The position numbers were made by a program, and so were the translations under genes. Of a stretch of 64,000 bases of DNA, positions 11,479-22,568 are shown one piece after another. This DNA comes from Platerodrilus igneus (taxonomy: Eukaryota > Arthropoda > Insecta > Coleoptera > Lycidae): assembly GCA_036346225.1 (NCBI GenBank), contig JARFIW010001090.1:372001-436000 (forward strand), read 5' to 3'. The first letter of the stretch is position 1; every line of letters starts with the position of its first letter. The notes beneath the pieces are model-generated. The model was not told the DNA's origin. It searched no databases and worked only from the letters and a program-made list of their open reading frames with translations.

Positions 11479-12990
11479 TAATAAGCTTTATGTACACCTT
11501 TAAATGTATATTTAAATACCATAATAAAAGTTAGTTATACGTATTCTTTTCAATACGCAAAACAATGCAAAATACCATCAAAGTTCACTCTCACACATCA
11601 CAATAATTTTCATAGTTTATATAAAAAAAAACAGCAAATTCTAATGCGTTACCTGGAATTTGTTGAAGATCCCTACTCCGTTGACGATGAAGTTAAGTTC
11701 CTGCACCCTTGGTCTCGTGGTTCTGCTCAGTTTGCCGCCTCCAGCTATTTATAGATGAACACCATCTAAGTTGTGCTGCATGCTATTCATTCAAGATCCA
11801 TCCAAATCCAAATCCAAATATTTTACACTTTTTCATTATTGCATAATTTAATTTACGTTACTTTACTTTACTTTACGAGCTTGTTAAAATATCTGTTGCA
11901 CCTCAGTTAAAAATAAACTCCACACTTTTCCGCGTTTCAAACTATGAGGCCAACAATCTAACACCGTACTATTTTATTTATAAAATTTTAAATACTTATA
12001 AGCTCGTTAGTAGATTTCTGTACGTAGTAAACGATGCAAATTAACAAAATCAAAGAGAGCAGTCAAAAGAGAGCTTAATAACTCCGTTAGAGTATTTATA
12101 CGATTCTAAATGTAACCTCTCCAAACCCTTTTAACGCGAAAAATCCAACTGAAAACAACATTTCTCCAAATTTTGTCTAACCGTTTTCAAAATCTTTGAA
12201 ATTTAGCTCGTTGATACGATATTTTCCGAAAAACCCGCATTCAATTTTCCTGTGTTTGTCTGTTGTACAACTAACTATTTAGACCAATGATATATTTCAG
12301 TGACGTCTTGAAACCCCGCCTGTATTAACTCATTTCTTCTCTTATGCATATTTTATGTTTCCTTCTAACCTTGTTTGAATGGTAGAAAATCGATATTACT
12401 GTCGGCGTGCTATATAACCCACGTGGACTGAATACGTGCGTTTCGAAGTGACCTGCTATTATGCCTGTCTCATTCCGAAGCATATCATTGATTGTCCATC
12501 CCTTCTGCGCTTTAAGGAAACTTTTGGTTAGCGTTCATGCGAACCGTCCGATCGTTTACACAATATACCTCGAATCTTGTCTTTTATCTACACAAATAAG
12601 AAGAAGTTGACCTTTCAAAACATGCAGCTGTGCCTAATTAACGAACGTTTTAAAATAACATTTCTAGGAGTTTGCTTTTCAAGGTATTTCATATATTCGA
12701 CGTGTTTATTTGTTAGTAAAGCGTTTCGCCTTAAAATTATCAATTTTTCACGCTCTTATCCGTTTTAGACGTTATATTCATTTGAATTAAACTCAATTAA
12801 ATTAAATAATAATTTCTATTGGCTTATACAATTTATTTTCTTTACGGACCTATTAAATTTTAATCCCTACTTGTAAAATTATGGTATTATTTGTTACTTT
12901 CAATCAACTAAATGAAATAAATTTCGCACGTAAATTATGGTTGTTTCCTATTTGTTTCCTCTATACAGGGTGTTTGAAATTGCCTTGTTC
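11479..12990 (-). repeat. LTR element 1, right repeat (5' LTR)
   Basis: Direct repeat of 6037-7546 with only scattered substitutions and small indels. Its right edge at 12,990 is immediately followed, within about 7 bases, by an inverted gag fragment of the same family, so the normal flanking target sequence is missing on this side. Confidence 0.75.
11745..11754 (-). promoter_or_regulatory. Candidate LTR TATA box (element 1, right)
   Basis: CTATAAATAG on the minus strand, identical to the site in the left repeat. In this 5' position it would drive the full-length element RNA toward gag. Confidence 0.45.
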
Positions 12991-12996
12991 CATATT

Positions 12997-13925
12997 TTTT
13001 TCAAGTAACATATCATTAGACCAACAAATGAAATTTTACAGGGATAATAGGGTAAACCCTCAAATTTTTATAAATAGCGTCAGAAATTTAGTTGAAAATT
13101 TGTATGATGAACAGGCAAAATTAAATACGGTTAAGGCATTGTTAAAAGACCATGCTGAGGCCTGGTACAATTTAATTGGACAGGAAATAGATTCATATAG
13201 TGAGTTTGAGGATAAGTTTTTAAAACATTATTAGAGCGGTCACAAGCAAGATCAGGTACGTGACGACTTAATCACAGGAAAATATAAGGGTGAATATGCT
13301 GGAAGTAGGGAACAGTATGTTATACGCAAGTATAGCATAGCTAAGCAGTTGAGTCCACCTTTGACGGACAGACAAATAATTAAATATCTTTCACAACATT
13401 TCGAAGTGGAGGTTAAGCAACATGTAGCGTTGCAGAATATTGTAGACAGGGAAATGTTGTTGGAAAACCTGCAGAGGTATGACGATGTGAGCACTGGACG
13501 ACATCGTGAAAGTAGGGACAAAAATATTAACGTAGTTAGATTCGAAAATGGAGGGAATGATTATCAGAGACGGGGGGACTAATTTTAATAGAAATTCGGG
13601 ACGTAACTGGGAACCTAGGAGGTCATTCTTTCGGAGCAACAGTATGAACAGAGAATAGACACAAGGACCTAGATTTCTAAGACAAAATAGTTTACCGGAC
13701 ATGGAAAGTATGCAGACGACGACTGCAGGTAGAGAGAATGAGAAGAGTAATAGGACGGAGACGACGACGAGAACGTATGCAAAAGTAGTTGGAGGACAGC
13801 CAGGACCTAGTAGAGAAATTTGTCAAGGACAGGATTTTTAGACAATGACAAATCACTAGACGTAATTGTGTATAAATATATAAATAAGAACATCCAAGAG
13901 CATTTTTAAAAATTGATGAGAAGTT
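12997..13925 (+). pseudogene. Inverted gag fragment, LTR element 1 family
   Basis: Plus-strand sequence aligns to the element 1 gag from the ISLDQQMKFY segment (about residue 210 of the minus copy) through to the beginning of the protease (EHPRAFLKI). It has a TAG at 13,232 in place of the Trp codon of the FLKHYW motif, and a frameshift in a G run near 13,575. The gag stop GATTTTTAG and the following -1 frame are both preserved at about 13,832-13,845. Truncated at both ends; the left end touches the element 1 LTR and the right end dissolves before a (TA)n tract. Confidence 0.75.
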
Positions 13926-13993
13926 AGGGTAAGTAGAAATGCAATAGTGGGGCACGATTTTTAGGGCTTCTTTCCAAGGTGACACTGTTAATG

Positions 13994-13995
<2 letters not shown>

Positions 13996-14047
<52 letters not shown>
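13996..14047. repeat. (TA)n microsatellite
   Basis: About 50 bases of TA repeats ending exactly at the left end of LTR element 2. It obscures any target-site duplication. Confidence 0.9.
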
Positions 14048-15225
14048 TGCTACGTACATTGATGTAACATAAAAAATCAAGAGAAAGAAAGGCAAAGAAA
14101 GTCCGGGCTCAGGCGGCGAGTGGGCGGGGTCTTATACCTATAAGTAAAGGAGAGCCTGAAAAAAAAACTAACAACAAAATTATATAAAAACACACTCATT
14201 CACACACAGAACAAAACATACAACAGAAAAGAAAGAACTTATAATTAAAACCAAAATATATATACAAAAACAGTACTCCCGAAACCCAACCCCAAAAAAA
14301 GTCAATGTCCCAAATTTATAAATACATTATTACAACCCCTTAAATATTCAAAACAATTACCCATGAAAAAAATGGCGAGCTGTAGTTTTTAGGCAACTAC
14401 CCCTTGACAGTAATTAGAAAAAAAAGGAACCACACGCAATCCTAAAAAACCACAGCTCTAAAATATCGTAAGTATAAACTTAAACTAATTTTACACTTGA
14501 AATAATTCATATATACAGTAAATGCCAAAATGGTTTAATAATTTTCATATATATAAAAAAAAATCAAATTTGGAAATGTCATCTTAGAACGGTAAAATCA
14601 CAGGCGTTCTTGTTCCGCGGTAAGAAGCGGATACAAAGAAAAAAAAGAAGGACTCACCCTCGAGTTCCTGACATCGGGGGGAAGGCTGTCGCTGGTCTGC
14701 CTCAGCGAACAGGCAAGCTTACGGCCAAGCGGAGCGCATTTGACTTCGCAGTCCCCCCAAAAGAAACGCAGCTCCAGGGATCAACGCGTCCCCCGCAGGA
14801 AGCACGCTAAATAAGGCGTGCCGGAAATTTACATACAAATAACAAACGAAGCCAACCAACTTGTTGTCTAGTTGATTATCGAACAGCAAATGAATCGTTA
14901 CATTCGTTAAAGCACCAAAGCAAGGAAATAAACCAGGAAACCCTAATTTTATTAAAATAAATTCACGGAATTCTTTTAAAAAGGGAAAACACACTAGCAT
15001 TTAAGTATTAAAATACTTGGAAAGTCGTCTATCTACTTAAGGCGTAAATTCCACGGGACGAAATTCTGAGAAAGGATATTTATTTTTAATTACCGTACAA
15101 ATTTTAATATACGAAAAGGTTATTTTTAATTAACGGAATTAATTTTTGTGTTGAACGCCAAATGAATTTAAGATAAAAATTATTGTACCTACACTAATTA
15201 ATAATTTACGAAAATGAACGTAACA
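14048..15225 (-). repeat. LTR element 2, left repeat (3' LTR)
   Basis: Copy of 18,903-20,097. It carries about 105 extra bases near 14,557-14,650 that the other LTR lacks, while lacking an insertion of roughly 70 bases that the other has near 19,550-19,620. Both contain a conserved GC-rich block (14,656-14,760 here) that gives a short spurious open frame. Confidence 0.85.
14131..14136 (-). promoter_or_regulatory. Candidate LTR TATA box (element 2, left)
   Basis: TATAAG on the minus strand followed by a CG-rich stretch and, about 30 bases on, a plausible start site. This would leave only some 50-60 bases of R-U5 before the LTR end. Conserved at 18,989-18,994. Confidence 0.4.
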
Positions 15226-15240
15226 AATCCCCCCCCAGCA
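15226..15240 (-). promoter_or_regulatory. Polypurine tract of LTR element 2
   Basis: On the minus strand GCTGGGGGGGGATT lies directly before the LTR start TGTTACG. This is the position and composition of the plus-strand DNA priming tract of LTR retrotransposons, and it confirms minus orientation. Confidence 0.75.
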
Positions 15241-16352
15241 AAATTAAAAGGTCGGGGTCGGAAAGCAAAATAATGGGAGTGGGTAGGACCAACAAAAAAA
15301 ATTCGCTTGGAAACTAAAAGAAAACTCGTTACAACAAAAAACTAAAGAAAACACTCCAACAACAAACAAACAAACTAAAAAGAAATCTCATCCGGCTCGA
15401 CGAACCAAGAAACCGGATCGAAACCAAAAATAAAAAGGACATAGGAAAAGGAAAAGGAAAGGTAACAATCATCGAGGACAAAGATGGAATGGTCTGGACA
15501 CTGAAAAAGTCGTCGGAGGACGGATATTTCTTCTGAAGAAACAGTAATGTCTTCAACCTCAGAAGAAGTAAAGGAACGAGGAAGAAAACCAACAGTACAG
15601 CCAAAAGAGGACCCAAAGGTCAAGCCTCAAGTAAACAAACGGAACAACAAGGGAGCACGAGAAGAAGAGAGGAGGAACGCTGGTAAAAGGAAACGATGTA
15701 CTCTCAACTGTGGTAACGAAGAATCGCAACGAACGAAAACCGAAAAAAAGAAATGCTGACTAGTCCTAAAGTGGACTGAGTCATGATTTCCGAAGAAAGA
15801 AAGACGAACTAGAAAGCACCTACCACAGGAGCGGATGGACGAAACACACTCGGTATAGGGACCGACGGCAAAGAAGACCAGCAAAGGATAGGGAAAGGAA
15901 AATGGGATGAAAGGAACGAGAGAAAAAAAAAAATATATAAAAAAAAGAATAACACCAACACCACGTATAAAACCCAAAAACAAAACAAAAATCGTACAAA
16001 AGAAAATAAAACAAAATCCTAGTGTAGTTATGTATGAGCAAGTGTGGGCGTGTACGTGCGTGCGTGTGTGTGTGTGTTTGTGGGTGTGTGTGGGTTTGTA
16101 AGAAGGGTGTGTGTATGTGTTATGCGGGTATAAAGTGTGCGTGTGTGTATGTGTTTGATTGCTGTAGTCGCCTCTTACGACAGGCAGGTCGTACCATGGG
16201 GCTATTCTATTCCCAGACCCACACGGGTGAAAAAGAAAAAAGGAAAGCAAACGAAAGAAACCCCAGTGAAACCGGGAAGAAAACGAAATCGTGAATCCAA
16301 AATTCATGTCCGAAGGATAGCAAAGTCGTCATCAGAATCAGGGGCACGAGGA
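15241..16352 (-). other. 3' internal region of element 2, no pol
   Basis: A purine-rich plus strand (pyrimidine-rich minus) with low-complexity open frames on both strands, a (TG)n-type microsatellite at about 16,050-16,155, and next to it a block at about 16,165-16,232 (TACGACAGGCAGG ... CCCAGACCCACACGGG). That block resembles, from memory, a motif dispersed in many arthropod repeats. No reverse transcriptase, RNase H or integrase motif was found. I do not call the 226-codon frame here: it is built on the microsatellite and purine runs. Confidence 0.6.
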
Positions 16353-18266
16353 CTAGGTATGGGGCTTAAGGCGTTTACGCCGCCAAAAAGAGAACGAAAC
16401 AAGATTGAGAACATCAGGATTTCGTCGACCTATATCCTCAGGTTTGGAAGAAGCATAGAATAAAGCCTGCCTCTTTTGGGCAGTTTTCTGCCAAAAAGGA
16501 ACAGCAGGGGGTGTAGTAGTGGTAGAACACGGTGTAGAAGGTGACAAGGGTAGTTTAGGAAACTCGAAACGCGTTATCAAAGGACGTCGTATATTGTTAG
16601 GATGGGTGGTAAAAAGGTCAACGGCAGAAAAGGAAACATCATGGGTTGTCTGCATATCAACGGTGGAAAAAAAAGTATTGGTTGTACGAGAACCAACCGG
16701 ACAGAAAGAAATACAAGTGGAACACACTTCAGTTACGTTGGAGAAAGGGACAGAAGCAGATAAAATTTCATTGAAGTTATGTGCAGGACTAGAAGTATCA
16801 CAGTTAGAAAAGAAAACGGTATTGGCTGTTGAAGTATCCACCTTAGGAAAAGGAGCAGACTCCGATAACAGTTCAGTAACATTACATAAAGGAATAGAAT
16901 CGGGTAGGAGTTCATCAACGTTACCAGAACAAACAGTATCAGGACCCACTTTAACAACAGTAGATAAAAGAACATCATCTAGAATTTCACCAACTTTAAT
17001 TAAAAGAACAGAAACAAGTAGCATTTTGTCAGTATGAGAAAAATGAGTAAGAGTAGGTAACGAAACAGGATCAGGTAAAGCTTTAACGACAACAGCAACA
17101 GGCATCACAGCTACGGGTTCACTAACTTTAACAGGACCGTCTCTATCCGTAATAGGAATTATCTTCACTTCAGCTACGGCTGTGATTGCCGGCAGAACAG
17201 AAATTTCTTGAGTAGAAGCATTTAAGAAAGCAGAAACAGGCAAAATTTTGACAAAGACGGGAAGAGGCATTAAAGATACGGGTTCGTGGACTTCAACAGG
17301 ACCTTCGCAGACGGTATTAGAAGTTATGGTCATTTTAGCGACCTTTGTGCTTGCAGACACGACCGAAAATTCTTTGGTAGAATTGTTTAGGAAAGCGGGA
17401 ACAAACTCTTGAGAAGCTAGCTGCAAGTCACAGATTTGAAGCATGGGTTGTAAGGGTGGTGGAGGCACATTTTGGGGTGAGAGTGTATAAGTAGGGCGAG
17501 CAGAAGAAGGAGTAGAATAGGAGGCAGAACTAGAAACGGAGGAAATTTTGTTAGAAGCTATATTTGGCGAAGAAGAGAAGGTTTTGATAGTAGGAGCGGG
17601 AGGTCCTAAATGAAGTATCGAAGAGAACGTAGAATGAGAAGTAGAAGAAATTAGGCAACTAGAGGTGAGGGCAGAATTTGGAGGATTATTCGCGGAACTA
17701 TTTGTAGTAGGATGACATTTGGGACAGTTGTGGCGAGTAACTCCCTTATATCCGCAACCATAACAATGGAGTACTTTAAGACGAGTACAACGGGTCGAAA
17801 CATGACCAGGTTTGTCGCAATTAAAGCATACGACCTGAAGAGTAGGAGTAAAAGTAGGAGGAAGAACAGTAGAACGTACGGAAGAAGTATCGGATCTACT
17901 CTTAGGCGTAGGAGAAACCTTAACAACTCGGTCATGTGAAGCAAAAGTATTTTTCTCAATCGTAGTAGCCTTATAAATAAGCTCGTTGTGTTCAAAATGA
18001 AGAATTAGTAAATTAGACAACGACTTCCAGTCAGAAAACCTATGTCGAAAACCACGATACCAAAGTAAAGCTTTAGCTTCGAACAAATCTACGGCAGACT
18101 CAAATAAATCAAATTCGGATACATGATGAGCTCGTCGGAGTTTTTCGACACGTTCCAAAAAATCACGTACAGTAAGAGTGTTCGGGACTACAGAAAATTT
18201 CAAATTCCACTCCCACACAGGGAGACCGTAGTAGGAAGCCGAAAAAGACATTTTGAATACGAACAA
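16353..18266 (-). CDS. Gag polyprotein of LTR element 2
   Basis: An unbroken 637-codon frame. Residues about 28-100 match the Ty3/Gypsy capsid pattern (FLERVEKLR, then SAVDLF...ALLWYR, then WKSL...L...F). A classic zinc knuckle C-x2-C-x4-H-x4-C sits at residues 147-160, followed by a second at 168-181 in which Val replaces the His, a variant I remember from insect elements. The C-terminal 450 residues are Ser/Thr/Pro/Val-rich and contain a 55-residue tandem duplication (encoded at about 17,075-17,404). Expected role: nucleocapsid/capsid for packaging element RNA. The first ATG at 18,266 is chosen, and the Met at codon 6 is an alternative. No protease or polymerase follows, so particles would need enzymes from another element. 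Confidence 0.8.
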   Translation of the reverse strand: MFVFKMSFSASYYGLPVWEWNLKFSVVPNTLTVRDFLERVEKLRRAHHVSEFDLFESAVDLFEAKALLWYRGFRHRFSDWKSLSNLLILHFEHNELIYKATTIEKNTFASHDRVVKVSPTPKSRSDTSSVRSTVLPPTFTPTLQVVCFNCDKPGHVSTRCTRLKVLHCYGCGYKGVTRHNCPKCHPTTNSSANNPPNSALTSSCLISSTSHSTFSSILHLGPPAPTIKTFSSSPNIASNKISSVSSSASYSTPSSARPTYTLSPQNVPPPPLQPMLQICDLQLASQEFVPAFLNNSTKEFSVVSASTKVAKMTITSNTVCEGPVEVHEPVSLMPLPVFVKILPVSAFLNASTQEISVLPAITAVAEVKIIPITDRDGPVKVSEPVAVMPVAVVVKALPDPVSLPTLTHFSHTDKMLLVSVLLIKVGEILDDVLLSTVVKVGPDTVCSGNVDELLPDSIPLCNVTELLSESAPFPKVDTSTANTVFFSNCDTSSPAHNFNEILSASVPFSNVTEVCSTCISFCPVGSRTTNTFFSTVDMQTTHDVSFSAVDLFTTHPNNIRRPLITRFEFPKLPLSPSTPCSTTTTPPAVPFWQKTAQKRQALFYASSKPEDIGRRNPDVLNLVSFSFWRRKRLKPHT

Positions 18267-18869
18267 GAAAGAAATGGGTAGAAGGTAACGAAATAAAGGC
18301 TAATCGTAACTCTGTAAAAGCTCAAAAGGAAAGAAAAATTGTTGCGAATACAGGACAAATTAAAACATATCCGACGGATAAACTTCGGGAACACCAATAG
18401 GAGCGAAACAACAAAATAGAAATTAGAAGAGGGCTGTAGAATAAAAAAAAAATCGGAGGAAAAAACTAACTCTAAACTTGATGGGAAGAACAAAATATAC
18501 AAAGAGGGAAGGAAGAAAAAAGAAAAATCTTGGGCGCCAGCGTTTTCAACGGACTAGGACTATTGGCGAAAACACAAGACCAATAATCTGAAATAAGTCA
18601 ACCAATATTATTGAACGAAAGGGACGAAACATAAGTAATATCAGGCCGAGAAATTGCAGGTCATGTAGGAACTTAAGAACTAATAATAATAAACAAAAAA
18701 TCGAAGCAAAAATTAACTAAAACGAACTTGGAGCCAAAACTAACTAAAATAAAATCGAAGCCAAAGTTACATGAAACAAAATCGCAGCACAAGAAAATTA
18801 ACGAAAACCAAATCGCAGAAGAAATTAATCACAAAAAGAATAGGAACAGAAATTAATTACAAAGAAAAA

Positions 18870-18902
18870 GTTGCAGCCCCACGCCAGGGCGTCAATATTT
18901 TA
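18870..18902 (-). promoter_or_regulatory. Candidate primer-binding site, element 2
   Basis: Directly inside the 5' LTR on the minus strand, about 15 bases in, TGGCGTGGGGCTGCAAC begins with TGG as required to pair with a tRNA 3' CCA. The preceding ACGCCC forms a small palindrome with it. The tRNA was not identified. Confidence 0.45.
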
Positions 18903-20097
18903 TGCTACGTACATTGATGTAACATAAAAAAAAATCAAGAGAAAGAAAGGCAAAGAAAGTCCGGGCTCAGGCGGCGAGTGGGCGGGGTCTTATACCTATA
19001 AGTAAAGGAGAGCCTGAAAAAAAAACTAACAACAAAAATATATAAAAACATACTCATTCACACACAGAACAAAACATACAACAGAAAAGAAAGAACTTAT
19101 AATTAAAACCAAAATATATATACAAAAACAGTACTCCCGAAACCCAACCCCAAAAAAAGTCAATGTCCCAAATTTATAAATACATTATTACAACCCCTTA
19201 AATATTCAAAACAATTACCCATGAAAAAAAAATGGCGAGCTGTAGTTTTTAGGCAACTACCCCTTGACAGTAATTAGAAAAAAAAGGCACCACACGCAAC
19301 CCTAAAAAACCACAGCTCTAAAATATCGTAAGCATAAACTTAAACTAATTTTACAATTGAAATAATTCATATATACAGTAAATGCCAAAATGGTTTAATA
19401 ATTTTCACCCTCGAGTTCCTGACATCGGGGGGAAGGCTGTCGCTGGTCTGCCTCAGCGAACAGGCAAGCTTACGTCCAGGCAGAGCGCATTTGACTTCGC
19501 ATTCCCAAAAGAAGCGCAGCTCAAGGGATTAACGTGTCTCCCGCAGGAAGCTAGAATAATTACGAACAATAAATTAATTTAATTAAGCCGAAAAGTTTGT
19601 TTTATATAAACTCTATATACTCACCACGCTAAATAATGCGTGCCGGAAATTCCCATAAAGAAAAGGAACGAAGCCAAATAGAACGTATTTTCGGGTTGCT
19701 AATCGAACAGCAAATGAATTGTTACATTTGTTAAAGCACCAAAGCAAGGAAATAAACCAGGAAAACCCTAATTTTATTAAAATAAATTCGCCGAATTCTT
19801 TAACAAGGGAAAACACACCAGCATTTAATTATTGAAATACTTGGAAAGTCGCCTATCTAATTAAGGCGTACATTCCACGGTACGAAATTCTTAGAAAGGA
19901 TATTTATTTTTCTAATGAGCGGAAAGATTTATCAACTGACAGATAGGATATTTATTATTAATTACAATACAAACTTTAATACACGAAAGGATTATTTTAA
20001 TTTACGGAAATTAATTTTCGTGTGTAACGCCAAAGGAATTTAAGTTAAAAATTATTGTATATAAACTAATCATTTATTTACGAAAATGAACGTAACA
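18903..20097 (-). repeat. LTR element 2, right repeat (5' LTR)
   Basis: Matches the left LTR over its whole length, apart from the indels noted there. The TG start at 18,903 and CA end at 20,097 are exact. The following bases are the start of the 20.1 kb direct repeat, so the element lies precisely at the edge of that repeat. Confidence 0.85.
18989..18994 (-). promoter_or_regulatory. Candidate LTR TATA box (element 2, right)
   Basis: TATAAG on the minus strand in the 5' LTR, same context as the left copy. It would drive transcription across the gag frame. Confidence 0.4.
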
Positions 20098-21135
20098 AAT
20101 CATTGAAGTAAATGTATGTTGCATTTCCTCTTTTGTTCCAGTAATAATCGCTTCAGCATTTATTTAAACTTGTTCCCGTATTTATGTAGACTGGATTCCA
20201 GTAATTATTTAAATTTGTCTACCGTAATTGTTTAGAGCTGTCTCCCGTAATCATTTAGACTTGTCTCCAGTGATTCTTTAGAGTCGCTTTTTTCTATTTA
20301 AGGATAAAAGGACAAACCCATCAATTATCCATATTCAGCGGTATTATTTTACACTTCACAATTACTCACTTTACGTGGATATTTTCGTTTTCAGAGACGT
20401 GAACTATACTTTACTTCATGATGAACTGATTTGTTTACAAATCTGGTCATATTTAAATGCACCGTCTATCTATTGACAAGCGCAAAGTTCGTTGTTTGTA
20501 TAAACTTTCATACCAGGTTTTCGGATATCCCATGATATTATTATTGTATATTAACATCAACGCGTTCCTCTTGTCATGTACGATTTCGAATTAATAGCAT
20601 TGATTTGCTGGGATTTTCATACTTTTAGATAAGTAACCTATTGTTTGTTTAAATAAATTTGGCGAACTTTGCTTTTAATTACCATGCCTTGCTTGTTTCC
20701 AATAAATCAGGTGTCGATTTTAATTCTATTGTCACGTGGACGTAATACAATGTATGTATTAAATTATATGCGTTTGCCATCTTACGCATTTTTAAACCTG
20801 CTTGTTTTAATTAGGATTCTTCATGTAATAATGATGCGTTATCCATGCATGTCGCGTTTCAGCTTGCATTTATGTTATTTAACGACTTGCGGATTTGTTT
20901 TATTCAAATAAATCTTCAAAATATTTTTTATTAACTAAATTAATTATGATTATGATTTATATACAGAGCATTGTCCTTTACTTTTCAATCTAATCATCGT
21001 ATTTCTTGTTTTCTTCAGAAAACTGTGTCGTTTGCTGAGCCCTTATGTATTTTATGTGGAGTGCGCTATACTCTTGGTCCTAACTACCCTTAAATGACCC
21101 TATTAACACAGCAATATATATATATATATATATAT
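20098..21135 (+). repeat. 1.04 kb dispersed repeat with (TA)n tail, copy 1
   Basis: Starts AATCATTGAAGTAAAT and ends CACAGCAA(TA)n. It is repeated in the same orientation at 21,523-22,611 with about 60 extra bases and scattered substitutions. The last 175 bases (from 20,960) are the short repeat also found at 4852-5043. It contains no coding frame with a family signature. The unidirectional microsatellite tail suggests a retroposed unit; no terminal inverted repeats were seen. Confidence 0.65.
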
Positions 21136-21522
21136 AATGCCATAATTATAGGGTAATTTAGGGGTAGGTTAAGTCATAGGGGTTAATTGAAACCTGATGA
21201 ACGTTCATTTAACCTCATTTATTTACGTAATTTACAACGTATACCCAAAATTAAATCTTGCCGACCCCTCACATAAATTATCATGAAAGCAATTTTTAAA
21301 GTATTTAAATTTGTAATATTTAATTAAATGTTAAATCTTAAGTTTTTCGATTTAGCTCAGTGCAATGAAATATCCACAAATAAAATCAAATAATAATAAA
21401 CATTCAGATTGGCTAACCTGTTGTTTTTCAGGTTAAATCAGTCGCTGGTCCAACCGTTGTGTGCATCCCTCATAGGATCGCCTTAAATACACTAGCATAC
21501 TCCATTTTACTCCTTCACCATT
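21136..21522. other. Spacer between the 1.1 kb repeats
   Basis: 390 bases, AT-rich, present once. No gene or known element seen. Confidence 0.6.
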
Positions 21523-22568
21523 AATCATTGAAGTAAATACATGTTGCATATCCTCTTTTGTTCCATTAATACTTGCTTTAGCATTTATTCAAACTTGTTC
21601 CCTTATTTATAGAGACTGGATTCCAGTAATTATTTAAATGTCTCCCGTGATTGTTTGGAGCTGTCTCCCATGATTCTTTAGAGATTCCTTAGAGTCCTTT
21701 TTATTAAGGTTAAAATTAGAATTTATATTAAAACAACTTTCAGTTACCTACATTTTTCTATTTAAAGGTAAAACGACAAACCATTAATTTTCCATATTCA
21801 GCGGTATTATTCTACACTTCACATTTACTCACTTAACATGTATATTTTGGTTTTCAGAGACGTGAACTATACTTTACTTCATGATGAACTGATTTGTTTA
21901 CAAATCTGGTCATATTTAAATGCACCGTCTATCTATTGACAAGCGCAAAGTTTGTTGTTTGCATATACCAGGTTTTCGGATATTCCATGATATTATGGTT
22001 GTATATTAACATCTACACGTCCCTCTTGTCACGTACGATTTCAAGTTAATAGCATTGATTTGCGTGGATTTTCATACTTCTAGATAAGTAAACCGTTGTT
22101 TGTTCAAATAAATTTGGTGAACTTTGATTTTTAATAAACGTGTTTTGTTTGTTTCCAATAAATTAGGTGTCGATTTTAATTCTCTAGTCACGTAGACGAA
22201 ATACAATGTATGTATTAAATTATCTGCGTTTTCTATCCTACGCATTATTAAACCTGCTTGTATTAATTAGGATTCTTGATGTAATAATGTTGCGTTATCC
22301 ACGCGTGTCGCAATTGAGCTTGCATTTATGTTATTTAACGACTTGCGGATTTGTTTTATTTAAATAAATCTAAAAAATATTTTTCATCAACTGAATTAAT
22401 TATGATTATTATTTATATACAGGGTGTTGTCATTTACTTTGTAGTCTAAATCATTGTATTTCTTGTTTTCTTCAGTAAACGGTGTGGTTTTCTGAGCCCT
22501 TATGTATTTTATGTGGAACGCGCTATACTCTTGGTCGTAACTACCCCTAAATGACCCTATTAAAACAG

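Larger units (their letters stand above)
6037..12990 (-). mobile_element. LTR retrotransposon 1: gag-protease only
   Basis: Two near-identical 1.51 kb direct repeats (6037-7546 and 11,479-12,990) enclose minus-strand gag and retropepsin reading frames. The order on the minus strand is right repeat, leader with a candidate primer-binding site, gag, protease in the -1 frame, purine-rich tract, left repeat. There is no reverse transcriptase, RNase H or integrase anywhere inside, and the space left (7547-8211) is low-complexity. The element is therefore non-autonomous, probably Ty3/Gypsy-derived from the gag type. High identity between the repeats, with scattered substitutions, suggests moderate age. 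Exact outer ends are uncertain because 10,813-11,478 may also belong to the 5' LTR and has no counterpart on the left. Confidence 0.75.
14048..20097 (-). mobile_element. LTR retrotransposon 2: gag only
   Basis: Direct repeats of about 1.18-1.20 kb (14,048-15,225 and 18,903-20,097), each beginning TGCTACGTACATTG and ending GAACGTAACA, give textbook TG...CA LTRs. Read on the minus strand, the internal 3.7 kb starts near 18,902 with a primer-binding-site candidate, holds a 637-codon gag (18,266-16,353), and ends in a G-run polypurine tract touching the left LTR. No protease, reverse transcriptase or integrase motif was found on either strand. It is a non-autonomous, Ty3/Gypsy-type element by its gag. 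No target-site duplication is visible, partly because a TA microsatellite forms the left flank. Confidence 0.85.

Noticed and set aside
12881..13234. 117-codon frame fusing LTR sequence to gag
   Set aside because: The first 40 codons are LTR DNA; the fusion is an accident of the inverted junction.
14610..14810. Arg/Lys-rich open frame, repeated at 19,382-19,582
   Set aside because: Lies within both LTRs and is disrupted differently in each; it reflects a GC-rich LTR block, not a gene.
15627..16307. 226-codon minus-strand frame with His/Thr and Phe-rich blocks
   Set aside because: Built on a TG microsatellite and pyrimidine runs inside LTR element 2; no domain, and its register has no relation to gag.
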